Of a DNA stretch of 43,565 nt, positions 1 through 7,660 are shown piece after piece (the stretch's first letter is position 1; every line of letters begins with the position of its first letter). The DNA lies in the NCBI GenBank assembly GCA_021812245.1, contig JAKAOK010000014.1:1-43565 (forward strand). The letters run 5' to 3'. The stretch comes from a bacterium. GTDB taxonomy: Bacteria; SZUA-79; Acidulodesulfobacterales; Acidulodesulfobacteraceae. Position numbers and translations under genes: made by a program. The notes under the pieces are model-generated. The model searched no databases and had not been told where the DNA came from. It saw nothing but the letters and a program-made list of their open reading frames with translations.

Positions 1-129
1 CTTGTTTCAAACTGGCATGAGTTTTGCTTTAAAATTATAATATAGTACAGTTATAGCTCGATATATTTTATACCGTCAGCTTACTTATTTCACGGTTGCG
101 CGGTTATTACGATAATTTTATACCCCCCA

Positions 130-160
130 TTGACATAATACGGAGGAGTATAATTATTAT
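130..160 (+). promoter_or_regulatory. Candidate sigma70 promoter for the small ORF at 228
   Basis: A perfect -35 box TTGACA lies at 130-135. The best-spaced -10 is TATTAT at 155-160, with a 19-bp spacer. A better-looking TATAAT at 149-154 is only 13 bp away and so badly spaced. It would drive the short ORF at 228-386, whose transcript would end at the hairpin at 447-488. Spacing is not ideal, so confidence is moderate. Confidence 0.4.
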
Positions 161-227
161 ATATAAATAATTAAAATTTAAACGGATTATATATTTAATA
201 GTATCAACCTATAAGAAGACTTTTATT

Positions 228-386
228 ATGGAACGGATAAAAGAGCCGCAGTCTAAAACCTTTGACCGGTTAAACCTGCCGCAGTCCCACTTGACGGAAG
301 GCAGGGGAGACACGGAACTTACCGGTGCAGGGCTTATTAATGACCCTTCGGTTCCTTCTAGAGGCGAGGTTTTAAAATATTTATAA
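228..386 (+). CDS. Small hypothetical protein, 52 aa
   Basis: An ATG-initiated ORF of 52 codons ends in TAA. I do not recognise the family. The product is hydrophilic, begins MERIKEPQSK, is rich in Gly, Pro, Asp and Glu, contains RGDTELTGAG and ends PSRGEVLKYL. It has no signal peptide, membrane segment or cysteines, so it looks like a flexible cytoplasmic peptide. The ribosome-binding site is poor (AAGAAG about 10 bases upstream). The ORF is more GC-rich than the flanking DNA. It sits alone between a TTGACA promoter candidate and a strong hairpin, so it may be a monocistronic small gene. The same transcript could equally be a non-coding RNA whose ORF is accidental. Confidence 0.4.
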   Translation: MERIKEPQSKTFDRLNLPQSHLTEGRGDTELTGAGLINDPSVPSRGEVLKYL

Positions 387-446
387 ATTTTACGGCATTA
401 TCTTAAAACCTGCCGGTTGAATTTGTTAAATCGGCTTCAATGTTTT

Positions 447-488
447 AATAATACCGGATTAACGCATAGGCGGTAATCCGGTATTATT
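447..488 (+). terminator. Hairpin terminator after the small ORF
   Basis: A perfect 15-bp stem pairs AATAATACCGGATTA (447-461) with its reverse complement at 474-488 around a 12-base loop. A T-rich stretch (TATTTTAATC) follows. The stem starts with A/T pairs and its arms are symmetric, so it could end transcription from either side. It separates the small ORF unit from the por promoter 36 bp downstream. Confidence 0.65.
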
Positions 489-523
489 TATTTTAATCGG
501 CAAGTTTCGGGTTCGGAAAACTC

Positions 524-553
524 TTGACATTCGGGCTTTAAAAAGTGTATAAT
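524..553 (+). promoter_or_regulatory. Consensus sigma70 promoter of the por operon
   Basis: TTGACA (524-529), an 18-bp spacer and TATAAT (548-553) match both hexamers exactly. The predicted transcript starts near 560 and has a leader of about 95 bases before porG. A short imperfect stem (GGAC/GTCC arms, about 606-626) lies in the leader. This is the strongest housekeeping promoter visible in the window, in keeping with a highly expressed central enzyme. Confidence 0.85.
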
Positions 554-654
554 TTTTAAAACGCCGATATAAAATCTTTTAATTTATTTCAAGGAATAGA
601 CAGATGGGACAGATTTAAAATCGTCCTCTAAAAATAAAAAAGGATAAATATTTT

Positions 655-1224
655 ATGATGAAAGAAATAAGAATACACGGCAGAGGCGGCCAGGGTTCCG
701 TTACTATGGCATCCATTCTTGCCCTCAGCTTTTTCGACGACGGAAATTACTGTCAGGCGTTTCCTTCTTTTGGGTCGGAAAGAACCGGCGCGCCGGTTCA
801 GGCTTTTGCAAGATTTTCGGATAAGCCTATCAGAACGAGACACCAGATATACGAGCCGAATTATATAATCGTTCAGGATATAACGCTTCTTAAATCAGTT
901 CCCGTTTACAAGGGCATCAAAGACGGCGGCAAGATTTTGGTTAATTCGGAAGCCGCTGTTAAAGACGTCATAGGCGGACTCGGCGGAACTAAGGAAGAAA
1001 GCATAGTAATGTTTCCGGCATTAAAAATAGCAATGAAAATTTTAAACAAGCCTATCGTCAACACCACCCTGCTCGGCGCATTTTCGGCATTAAGCGGAGA
1101 CGTCACCATAGATTCTGTCAAGAAAGAGATAGAGAACAGGTTCGGTTCTAAATTAGGCAAACTTAACGCCGAAGCGGCGCAAACAGCTTATAATTATATA
1201 AAAGGAGATAGGAGTGGATTTTAA
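655..1224 (+). CDS. porG: Pyruvate:ferredoxin oxidoreductase, gamma subunit
   Basis: This is the gamma subunit of the four-subunit 2-oxoacid:ferredoxin oxidoreductase, which interconverts pyruvate plus CoA with acetyl-CoA, CO2 and reduced ferredoxin in the cytoplasm. The N-terminus carries the family signature HGRGGQGSVTMA (about residues 8-19), followed by FPSFGSERTGAPV, the CoA/interface region of the POR gamma domain. Its 189 aa is normal for a stand-alone gamma chain. The ATG at 655 is preceded by AGGA at 641; a second ATG follows directly at 658. It is the first gene of a gamma-delta-alpha-beta operon, the order seen in archaeal and Thermotoga-type enzymes. The 3' end overlaps porD by 11 bp. 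Confidence 0.93.
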   Translation: MMKEIRIHGRGGQGSVTMASILALSFFDDGNYCQAFPSFGSERTGAPVQAFARFSDKPIRTRHQIYEPNYIIVQDITLLKSVPVYKGIKDGGKILVNSEAAVKDVIGGLGGTKEESIVMFPALKIAMKILNKPIVNTTLLGAFSALSGDVTIDSVKKEIENRFGSKLGKLNAEAAQTAYNYIKGDRSGF

Positions 1225-1477
1225 GGTCGGAATAATTGCGATGCCGGGCGCGGCGCTTTCCAACAAGACGGGTTCTTTTGCCAACGAAACCCCGGTATTT
1301 AAGCATAAAGCATGCACGGGATGTAATCTTTGCATCTATTTTTGCCCCGAAGGCGTAGTGTATGGAGACAAAAAAACTAAAATATACGATTACGATTCCG
1401 ATTACTGCAAGGGATGCGGAATATGCGCCGAAGAATGTCCCGTGGACGATATAGAAATGGTTCTCGTAGAAAAATAA
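1214..1477 (+). CDS. porD: Pyruvate:ferredoxin oxidoreductase, delta (ferredoxin) subunit
   Basis: The 87-aa protein has two CxxCxxCxxxCP clusters (CTGCNLCIYFCP and CKGCGICAEECP), so it binds two [4Fe-4S] centres and passes electrons from the TPP site to ferredoxin. About 30 residues precede the first cluster, as in other delta subunits. The start is GTG at 1214, chosen because AAAGGAGA (1201-1208) lies six bases upstream inside the end of porG; the next in-frame ATG (1241) lacks such a site. Translational coupling to porG is likely. It is followed 33 bp later by porA. Confidence 0.92.
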   Translation: MDFKVGIIAMPGAALSNKTGSFANETPVFKHKACTGCNLCIYFCPEGVVYGDKKTKIYDYDSDYCKGCGICAEECPVDDIEMVLVEK

Positions 1478-1510
1478 TTTTAATTTGCAAATATAAACGG
1501 TGGATACAAT

Positions 1511-2683
1511 ATGAAACAGGTTCTCGAAGGCTCTATGGCTATTGCGGACGGCGTCAGGATGGCGGAGCCCCTTGTTATTTCGGCTTATCCGATTACGCCC
1601 CAGACCCACATAGTCGAACATCTTTCACAAATGGTTGCCGACGGCGATTTGAAATCAGAATTTATTATGGTCGAAAGCGAACATTCTGCGGCTTCCGTAG
1701 TTCTCGGCGCAAGCGCATGCGGAGTCAGAACTTATACGGCAACGGCTTCGCAGGGTTTGCTGTATATGGAAGAAGTCATATATAATATTGCGGGAATGAG
1801 GCTTCCCGTCGTTATGACGTTAGCCAACAGGGCGATTTCGGCGCCGATAAATATCTGGAACGATATGCAGGACGCTATGGCCGTAAGAGATACCGGCGCG
1901 ATTATGCTTGTCGCCGAAAACAATCAGGAAGCCTACGATATGCATATTCAGGCGTTTAAGATTGCCGAAAATCAGGATGTAATGCTTCCGGTTATCGTGA
2001 ACGTGGACGGGTTTGTTCTAACCCATACTTTTGAAGTTGTAGAAACTATAGACGACATCGAAAAGGTAAGGGAATATCTTCCGCCTTTAAATATGGAATA
2101 TAAATTGGACGTCGAAAATCCCTATTCTTTCGGGACGCTGGGTGAGCCTTCCGTTTATATGGAAGCGAGGTATAATCTTTATAACGCCATGAATTTTTCA
2201 AGAAACGTTATAATAGAAGCCGCAAAAGAGTTTAAAGATATGTTCGGCAGGTTTTACGGAGGTTTGACGGACTCTTATAAAATGGACGATGCGCAAACGG
2301 TTATCGTGGCAATGGGTTCGGTTCTCGGCACGATAAAGGATGCCGTAGATGAATTAAGAGAAGCGGGAAAAAAGATAGGCGTTCTTAAAATTCGTTCGTT
2401 CAGACCTTTTCCCGAAGAAGAAATCGTTGCCGCCCTTAAAAACGTCAAAAACGTTATAGTAATAGAAAAAGCCATATGCCCGGGAAAAGGCGGAATTCTT
2501 TCCGTGGAAATAAGGGATTCCCTGTTTAAGCATAAAATTAATTCCGTCAGCGTCAACGGTTATACGCTTGGACTTGGCGGCAGGGATATCACGCCTAAAA
2601 ATATTCACGACCTTGTTGCGAGGGCGGAAAAAGAAGAAAACGTCGACGGCGAATTTGTGGGGCTGTCCCAGCAGTATCTATAA
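1511..2683 (+). CDS. porA: Pyruvate:ferredoxin oxidoreductase, alpha subunit
   Basis: The 390-aa alpha chain contains the pyrimidine-binding and transketolase C-terminal-like domains of the POR family. Visible signatures are AYPITPQTHIVEHL near residue 25, the VESEHSAASV region, and the C-terminal-domain segment GSVLGTIKDAVDEL with RSFRPFPEEE. The sequence resembles pyruvate-type rather than oxoglutarate-type alpha chains, an impression that has not been tested by a tree. It pairs with PorB to form the TPP active site. The start ATG at 1511 has only a modest GGTGG upstream. It is third in the por operon. Confidence 0.92.
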   Translation: MKQVLEGSMAIADGVRMAEPLVISAYPITPQTHIVEHLSQMVADGDLKSEFIMVESEHSAASVVLGASACGVRTYTATASQGLLYMEEVIYNIAGMRLPVVMTLANRAISAPINIWNDMQDAMAVRDTGAIMLVAENNQEAYDMHIQAFKIAENQDVMLPVIVNVDGFVLTHTFEVVETIDDIEKVREYLPPLNMEYKLDVENPYSFGTLGEPSVYMEARYNLYNAMNFSRNVIIEAAKEFKDMFGRFYGGLTDSYKMDDAQTVIVAMGSVLGTIKDAVDELREAGKKIGVLKIRSFRPFPEEEIVAALKNVKNVIVIEKAICPGKGGILSVEIRDSLFKHKINSVSVNGYTLGLGGRDITPKNIHDLVARAEKEENVDGEFVGLSQQYL

Positions 2684-2720
2684 AAATAAAATATTAATAA
2701 AAAATAGGAATATTAAAATT

Positions 2721-3617
2721 ATGCTGACGAAAGAGGAAACTCATAACGAACTGTTTACAATGGGACATACCGGCTGTTCGGGGTGCGCCCAGTCTATGAG
2801 CGTGAAAATGATAATGGAAATCCTCGGCAAAAATACCATTGCCACTAACGCCACTGGATGCCTCGAGGTTTTTTCCACGCGCTGGCCGGAATCTTCATGG
2901 AAGATTCCGTGGATACATTCTCTTTTTGAGAATTCTGCGGCGGTAGCTTCGGGAGTCGAAGTGGCGCTTAAAGCTATGGGCAAAAAGGACGGCATTACGG
3001 TTCTTGCACAGGGCGGCGACGGCGGTACGGCCGACATCGGACTTCAGTCTCTTAGCGGAATGTTCGAAAGAAACCACGATGTTTTATACGTCTGCTACGA
3101 CAACGGCGCATATATGAATACGGGATACCAGAGAAGCGGCTTGACCCCGTTCGATGCCTATACCACGACGAGTCCTTCGGGAAAAGAATCTTTCGGAAAC
3201 CAGAGACCGAAAAAATATATGCCTGAAATTGCGATGGCTCACAGAATTCCGTACACAGCGGTTGCATCCGCAGGTTATCCTATGGACCTTCAAAAAAAGG
3301 TTAAAAAGGCTAAATCCATAACGGGAGCAAAATATCTGCAGGTTGACGTTCCGTGCGTTCCCGGATGGAAATACGAGCCGAAATATTCCGTAAAACTTGC
3401 CCAGCTTGCGGTCCAGACGGGTCTTTATCCGTTATTCGAGGCGGAATACGACAAAATAATTTCGGTTAAAAAGATAAGCAAAAAAGTTCCGGTAGAGGAA
3501 TATCTCAAACTGCAGGGAAGATTTAAACATCTGTTTAAAGACGATGCCGGAAGAGCGGAAATAGGAAAGATTCAAAAAATTGCCGACGAAAATATCGAGC
3601 GTTTCGGTTTAATTTAA
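2721..3617 (+). CDS. porB: Pyruvate:ferredoxin oxidoreductase, beta subunit
   Basis: This is the TPP-binding beta chain, 298 aa. The TPP/Mg motif GGDGGTADIG spans about residues 98-107 and continues to CYDNGAYMNTG near 125-135. Cysteines at about 19, 22 and 47, and one in VDVPCVPGW, are placed to hold the proximal [4Fe-4S] cluster. The reading frame is open back to 2568 inside porA, but that extension is unlike the family. ATG 2721 (MLTKEETHNE) has AGGA upstream and gives the usual length. The TAA stop shares one base with the folD ATG (TAATG), so the two are translationally coupled. Confidence 0.93.
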   Translation: MLTKEETHNELFTMGHTGCSGCAQSMSVKMIMEILGKNTIATNATGCLEVFSTRWPESSWKIPWIHSLFENSAAVASGVEVALKAMGKKDGITVLAQGGDGGTADIGLQSLSGMFERNHDVLYVCYDNGAYMNTGYQRSGLTPFDAYTTTSPSGKESFGNQRPKKYMPEIAMAHRIPYTAVASAGYPMDLQKKVKKAKSITGAKYLQVDVPCVPGWKYEPKYSVKLAQLAVQTGLYPLFEAEYDKIISVKKISKKVPVEEYLKLQGRFKHLFKDDAGRAEIGKIQKIADENIERFGLI

Positions 3618-4495
3618 TGACAGGGAACAATTCCGATATCCAAAAAAAGCTAATCGACGGAAAACTCATTGCTTCGGAAATAGAACTCTCTATATCGGAA
3701 AAAATCGTAGAATTAAAAAATAAAGGGATCGTTCCGTCGATAGCCGTCATTCTGGTAGGAGAAAACCCGGCTTCCATAGTTTATGTCAGAAACAAAGAAC
3801 GTGCCGCGGAAAGATGCGGAATATTATCCAAAAAAGATATTTACCCCGAATCTTTAACCGAAAAAGAGCTTTTAAATAAAATAGAAGAATTAAATAACGA
3901 CCCTTTAATTCACGGCATTCTTGTCCAACTGCCCCTCCCCTCTCATATCGACGAAAAAAAAATAATGGAAGCGATAAATCCGGCAAAAGACGTTGACGGG
4001 TTTCATCCTTTAAACGTCGGGAAAATTTTTACCGAAAACGCTTCTTTTTACCCCTGCACCCCTTACGGCATCTTAAAAATGCTGGATTATTACGATATTC
4101 CGGTTAAAGGGAAAAACTGCGTTATAATAGGGCAGAGCAACATCGTGGGCAAGCCTCTTGCCGTTATGCTTATGAACAGGCTCGCAACCGTTTCGTCTTT
4201 AAATATTTTTACGAAAGACGTGAAATCTATCGCCGCGGGAGCCGACATCTTAATATCCGCGACCGGCAAGGCGCATTTAATAGACGAGAACTACGTTAAA
4301 GACGGAGCCGTCGTAATAGACGTCGGCATTTCCAATATAGGAGGAAAGCTTTGCGGGGACGTAAATTTCGAAAGGGTTATAAACAAAGTTTCAAAAATAA
4401 CGCCGGTTCCGGGAGGCGTCGGCCCTCTTACCGTCGCGGTTTTAATGGAAAATACCGTTAAATCGGCTTTAATAAAATCAGGAATTAAAAAATAA
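3617..4495 (+). CDS. folD: Bifunctional methylene-THF dehydrogenase / methenyl-THF cyclohydrolase
   Basis: FolD interconverts 5,10-methylene-, 5,10-methenyl- and 10-formyl-tetrahydrofolate in the cytoplasm, using NAD(P). The catalytic lysine lies in YVRNKERAAERCGI (K60). Other family signatures are DVDGFHPLNVGK, the nucleotide-binding GQSNIVGKPLAVML and the C-terminal PVPGGVGPLTVAVL. The 292-aa length is normal. Lying between por and metV, it probably serves the methyl branch of the Wood-Ljungdahl pathway as well as general C1 supply. It overlaps porB by one base and is followed two bases later by metV, so it is in one operon with both. Confidence 0.95.
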   Translation: MTGNNSDIQKKLIDGKLIASEIELSISEKIVELKNKGIVPSIAVILVGENPASIVYVRNKERAAERCGILSKKDIYPESLTEKELLNKIEELNNDPLIHGILVQLPLPSHIDEKKIMEAINPAKDVDGFHPLNVGKIFTENASFYPCTPYGILKMLDYYDIPVKGKNCVIIGQSNIVGKPLAVMLMNRLATVSSLNIFTKDVKSIAAGADILISATGKAHLIDENYVKDGAVVIDVGISNIGGKLCGDVNFERVINKVSKITPVPGGVGPLTVAVLMENTVKSALIKSGIKK

Positions 4496-4497
4496 AA

Positions 4498-5154
4498 ATG
4501 ATAGTATCCAAACAAAAAGAATTAGACGACGTAATAAAAAAAATCAAAGGCTCCGTTTTTATATTCGGCTGCGGCATCTGCTCCGATACCTCCAGAACCG
4601 GAGGACCAAGGGAAGTAGAGGCTATGAGGAAGGTTTTAACCGATAGAAATATCGCCGTCGAAGGGACATATGTAATAGACGCTATGTGCCATCTTCAGAA
4701 AGTCAGAAAAGCGGCAAGGGACAACAGAGAGGGTTTGTCGAAAGCGCAGACCGTTCTGGCTTTGTCATGCGGCAGCGGCGTGCAGTCAGCCGTAATGGCC
4801 CTCCCGGATAATATAAAAGTAGTTTCCGGCGTGGATACCATGTTTTTGGGCAATATCGAAAACCTGTCTTCGCTTAAAGAGATGTGTTCTTTATGCGGAA
4901 ACTGCGTTTTAAACGAAACCGGCGGAATCTGTCCCGTAACGCTTTGCCCGAAAGGTTTATTAAACGGTCCCTGCGGGGGCATGAAAAATTATAAATGCGA
5001 AATAGATGAAAATATGGACTGCGCGTGGGTCAAAATCTATGAAAGGTCGGTAGTCCAGAATACGCTGGAAGATATTAAAAAAACGGCTAAACCTAAAGAC
5101 TATTCGGTTAAGAAGCCTGCCGCAACGCTGAAGTTTTCCGGTTCGCACAAATAA
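4498..5154 (+). CDS. metV: MetV-like protein (methylene-THF reductase C-terminal, Cys-rich family)
   Basis: A 218-aa protein matching the zinc/Fe-S-type C-terminal domain attached to, or encoded beside, methylene-THF reductases of acetogens and sulfate reducers. The C-terminal half is cysteine-rich: Cys at about 130, 133, 136, 145, 150, 159, 167 and 175, with the signature LLNGPCGGMKNYKCE and then DCAWVKIYER. The N-terminal half also carries CGICSD and a conserved-looking LSCGSG. In Moorella-type enzymes MetV partners MetF in reducing methylene-THF with low-potential electrons. No metF is visible in this window. It follows folD by two bases. The function is assigned by domain and context; the family match is firm. 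Confidence 0.85.
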   Translation: MIVSKQKELDDVIKKIKGSVFIFGCGICSDTSRTGGPREVEAMRKVLTDRNIAVEGTYVIDAMCHLQKVRKAARDNREGLSKAQTVLALSCGSGVQSAVMALPDNIKVVSGVDTMFLGNIENLSSLKEMCSLCGNCVLNETGGICPVTLCPKGLLNGPCGGMKNYKCEIDENMDCAWVKIYERSVVQNTLEDIKKTAKPKDYSVKKPAATLKFSGSHK

Positions 5155-5161
5155 ATTCCAT

Positions 5162-5185
5162 GGGGACAGACTTAAGTCTGTCCCC
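5162..5185. repeat. Perfect 24-bp palindrome between metV and hisC
   Basis: The 12-mer GGGGACAGACTT is followed directly by its exact reverse complement, giving a spacer-free palindrome. It sits 7 bp after the metV stop and 6 bp before the hisC ribosome-binding site. It has no T-tract, so it is not a classical terminator. From memory, very similar palindromes are scattered through many delta-proteobacterial genomes, some linked with REP-associated transposases; this has not been checked here. It may shape hisC translation or mRNA stability. Confidence 0.75.
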
Positions 5186-5202
5186 GAAAAAAGGAGTTAT
5201 TT

Positions 5203-6330
5203 ATGAAATCTTTTAACGTAAAAGCGCCGGATTATATTTATAAAATAAATCCGTATATTCCGGGCAAGCCTATAGAAGAAGTCGAAAGGGAAAAAGGGAT
5301 TACAAATATCGTTAAACTGGCGTCGAACGAAAACCCCCTCGGTCCTTCGCCCTTAGCCTTAAAAGCGGTTAAGGCTTGCCTTAAAAATTTGAACAGATAT
5401 CCGGACGGTTCGGGTTTTTATTTAAAGCAGGAATTAGTTAATTTTTTTGGCGGAAGCGGCGGACGGAAAAAATCCGAACAGCAGGGCCTTACGCCTGAAA
5501 ATTTTATCCTCGGAAACGGTTCCAACGAATTAATAGATATTGCCGTAAGAACGTTTTGCGAAAAGAATGAAAACATCGTGTCCCCGTTCCCTTCTTTCGT
5601 TGCGTATTATCTTGCGGGAGAACAGCTCGGTTTAAAGTTAAAAATAAGCAGGCTCAAAGATTATGCCCTTGATTTAGACGATATGCATAAATTAATAGAC
5701 GGCAAAACTAAAGTGGTTTTCATATCCAATCCAAATAATCCTACCGGCACGTTTTTCTCGAACGATAAAATTATAAATTTTATTAAAAAGGTAAAAGACG
5801 GCGTATTAGTCGTAATCGATGAGGCTTATATCGAATACATAGGCAAATCGTTAATTGAAGATATAAATATAGCCGATTTTCCAAACATCCTTGTTTTGCG
5901 GACATTTTCAAAAGTTTACGGACTTGCGGGACTCAGGGTTGGTTATGGAATAGGGCATAAAGATTTAATTTCTCTAATGGACAGGGTCCGCGAACCTTTT
6001 AACGTCAGTTCGCTTTCTTTAGCCGCCGCCGCGGCGGCATTAAAAGATAAAGAGTATCTTGAAAAAGTTATAACGACTAACGAAACCGAGAAAAATTATC
6101 TTTACGGCAGATTTAAAAAAATAGGTTTAGAATTCGTAAAAACGGGGGCAAATTTTATACTCGTAAAATTGAAAGGGCAAAAAGCCGCCGAAATATCGGA
6201 AAAACTTATGAACGCCGGCGTTATCGTGAGACATATGGACAGGTTCGGCTACGGCGATATGGTAAGGATTACCGTAGGCACGCATAAAGAGAATGTTAAA
6301 TTAATCAAAGCATTACGCAGACTTATTTAA
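5203..6330 (+). CDS. hisC: Histidinol-phosphate aminotransferase
   Basis: A PLP-dependent class I/II aminotransferase of 375 aa that transfers amino groups between histidinol phosphate and 2-oxoglutarate/glutamate. The subfamily commonly also serves aromatic amino acids. Signatures are KLASNENPLGPSP near residue 38-50, the PLP-contact SNPNNPTG (about 175-182), IDEAYIEY (205-212) and the Schiff-base lysine in RTFSKVYGLAGLRVGYG (K237). ATG 5203 has AAGGAG seven bases upstream. Lying ahead of aroF-tyrA-aroA, it may work as the aromatic aminotransferase too; that is inference from context. Confidence 0.92.
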   Translation: MKSFNVKAPDYIYKINPYIPGKPIEEVEREKGITNIVKLASNENPLGPSPLALKAVKACLKNLNRYPDGSGFYLKQELVNFFGGSGGRKKSEQQGLTPENFILGNGSNELIDIAVRTFCEKNENIVSPFPSFVAYYLAGEQLGLKLKISRLKDYALDLDDMHKLIDGKTKVVFISNPNNPTGTFFSNDKIINFIKKVKDGVLVVIDEAYIEYIGKSLIEDINIADFPNILVLRTFSKVYGLAGLRVGYGIGHKDLISLMDRVREPFNVSSLSLAAAAAALKDKEYLEKVITTNETEKNYLYGRFKKIGLEFVKTGANFILVKLKGQKAAEISEKLMNAGVIVRHMDRFGYGDMVRITVGTHKENVKLIKALRRLI

Positions 6331-6385
6331 AATTTTACAATTATTTGCCGATAGAGTAAAATAAAATATTAACTGAGGCATCAAA

Positions 6386-6577
6386 ATGAATAAAATAAAA
6401 TTTGTCTATTGGCAGGATGAAAATATTTGGTTGGGTTATTTATATGAATACCCGGACTATATGACTCAGGGAGAATCGTTGGATGAATTAAAGGAAAACC
6501 TTAAAGATATTCACAATAACATAATATCAAATGCCGTTCCTTATATAAGAAAAATTGCAGAAACGGAAGTTGCATGA
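6386..6577 (+). CDS. HicB-like antitoxin-family protein, orphan
   Basis: The 63-aa protein has the HicB-like N-terminal fold pattern: a beta strand (IKFVYWQDENIWLGYL), then YPDYMTQGESLDELKENLKDI, the usual strand-turn-helix with GxSLxELxxN. Only the partial RNase-H-like fold is present. The C-terminal DNA-binding domain found in many HicB antitoxins is absent, and no HicA-like toxin is visible on either side. A GAGG site lies about 8 bases before the ATG. It sits alone between hisC and aroF. It could be a solitary regulator, a relic of a toxin-antitoxin pair or an antitoxin acting in trans. Membership of the HicB-like superfamily is fairly clear. Confidence 0.7.
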   Translation: MNKIKFVYWQDENIWLGYLYEYPDYMTQGESLDELKENLKDIHNNIISNAVPYIRKIAETEVA

Positions 6578-6628
6578 AAAGAAAAATTAATGACAGGTAA
6601 ATAAAAATCTGGTTCGAGGAGGAAATAG

Positions 6629-7648
6629 ATGATTTTGGTATTAAAAAAAGGAGCTACCAAGGATGAAGTTAACCATATCCTCGGTAAAATAGAGCAGGCA
6701 GGACTAAAGCCCCACATTTCGGAAGGAGCCGACGTTACCATTATAGGCTGCATAGGACACGAAGACGCGGTTAAGGCTTTTTTTGAAGAGGCAGAAGCGC
6801 TTTCGGGAGTCGATAAAGCCATTAGAATATCCAAGCCGTATAAACTGGCTTCGAAAGAGCTCGGCAAGGAAAGGAGCGTCTTTAAAATCGGAAATATAGA
6901 AATAGGCGGGGACGATATAGCCGTTATAGCCGGCCCCTGCGCCGTAGAAAATCTTGAAAATCTTACGGAGATTGCCGAAAATATTAAAAAATCCGGCGCC
7001 AAAGTATTAAGAGGCGGCGCCTTTAAACCCAGAACCAGCCCATATACATTTCAGGGGCTCGGAGAAGAAGGGCTTAAATATCTGAGCGAGGCAAGGAAAA
7101 AAACCGGACTTTTAGTGGCGACGGAAGTAATGGACCCGAGAGATTTAGACCTTATCTGCTCTTATGCGGATATTATACAGATAGGCGCAAGAAATATGCA
7201 AAATTTCAGACTGCTTCAGGAGGTCGGAAAAGTAAATAAGCCGGTAATACTTAAAAGAGGCTTGTGTTCGACTATACAGGAATTTTTGATGTCTGCCGAA
7301 TATATTATGTCAAACGGTAACGAACAGGTAATATTATGCGAAAGGGGAATCAGGACTTACGAAACCTCCACCAGAAACACGCTTGATTTAAGCGCAGTTC
7401 CGGTATTAAAGAGGCTTTCGCATCTTCCCGTCATAGTCGATCCTTCCCATGCGGCGGGCGTATGGTATTACGTCGAGCCGCTTTCTCTTGCCGCAATAGC
7501 GGTTGGAGCCGACGGACTTATGATAGAAGTTCATCCTGTGCCGGAAAAAGCATTTTCGGATGGAGCACAGTCTTTAAAATATGACACTTTCGACGATTTA
7601 ATAAATAAAGCAAGGGCGGTCGCAAGGGCGGTCAATAGAAACATATAG
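6629..7648 (+). CDS. aroF: 3-Deoxy-7-phosphoheptulonate (DAHP) synthase, type I-beta
   Basis: Catalyses the first step of the shikimate pathway, condensing phosphoenolpyruvate and erythrose-4-phosphate. The 339-aa protein has an N-terminal ferredoxin-like regulatory domain (about 1-70, [18 protein letters not shown]), typical of the Thermotoga-type I-beta enzymes. The barrel follows, with [46 protein letters not shown] and [10 protein letters not shown]. The regulatory domain usually mediates feedback by tyrosine or phenylalanine. The start at 6629 follows a strong GAGGAGG. It is the first gene of a tight aroF-tyrA-aroA series, 12 bp before tyrA. Confidence 0.95.
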   Translation: MILVLKKGATKDEVNHILGKIEQAGLKPHISEGADVTIIGCIGHEDAVKAFFEEAEALSGVDKAIRISKPYKLASKELGKERSVFKIGNIEIGGDDIAVIAGPCAVENLENLTEIAENIKKSGAKVLRGGAFKPRTSPYTFQGLGEEGLKYLSEARKKTGLLVATEVMDPRDLDLICSYADIIQIGARNMQNFRLLQEVGKVNKPVILKRGLCSTIQEFLMSAEYIMSNGNEQVILCERGIRTYETSTRNTLDLSAVPVLKRLSHLPVIVDPSHAAGVWYYVEPLSLAAIAVGADGLMIEVHPVPEKAFSDGAQSLKYDTFDDLINKARAVARAVNRNI

Positions 7649-7660
7649 ACCTTAATAATT

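Noticed and set aside
1414-1785. A 123-codon plus-strand ORF
   Set aside because: An Arg/Gly-rich out-of-frame reading across the porD/porA junction, a shadow of real genes.
2568-2720. Upstream extension of porB
   Set aside because: Overlaps porA, does not resemble the family N-terminus, and ATG 2721 gives the normal length.
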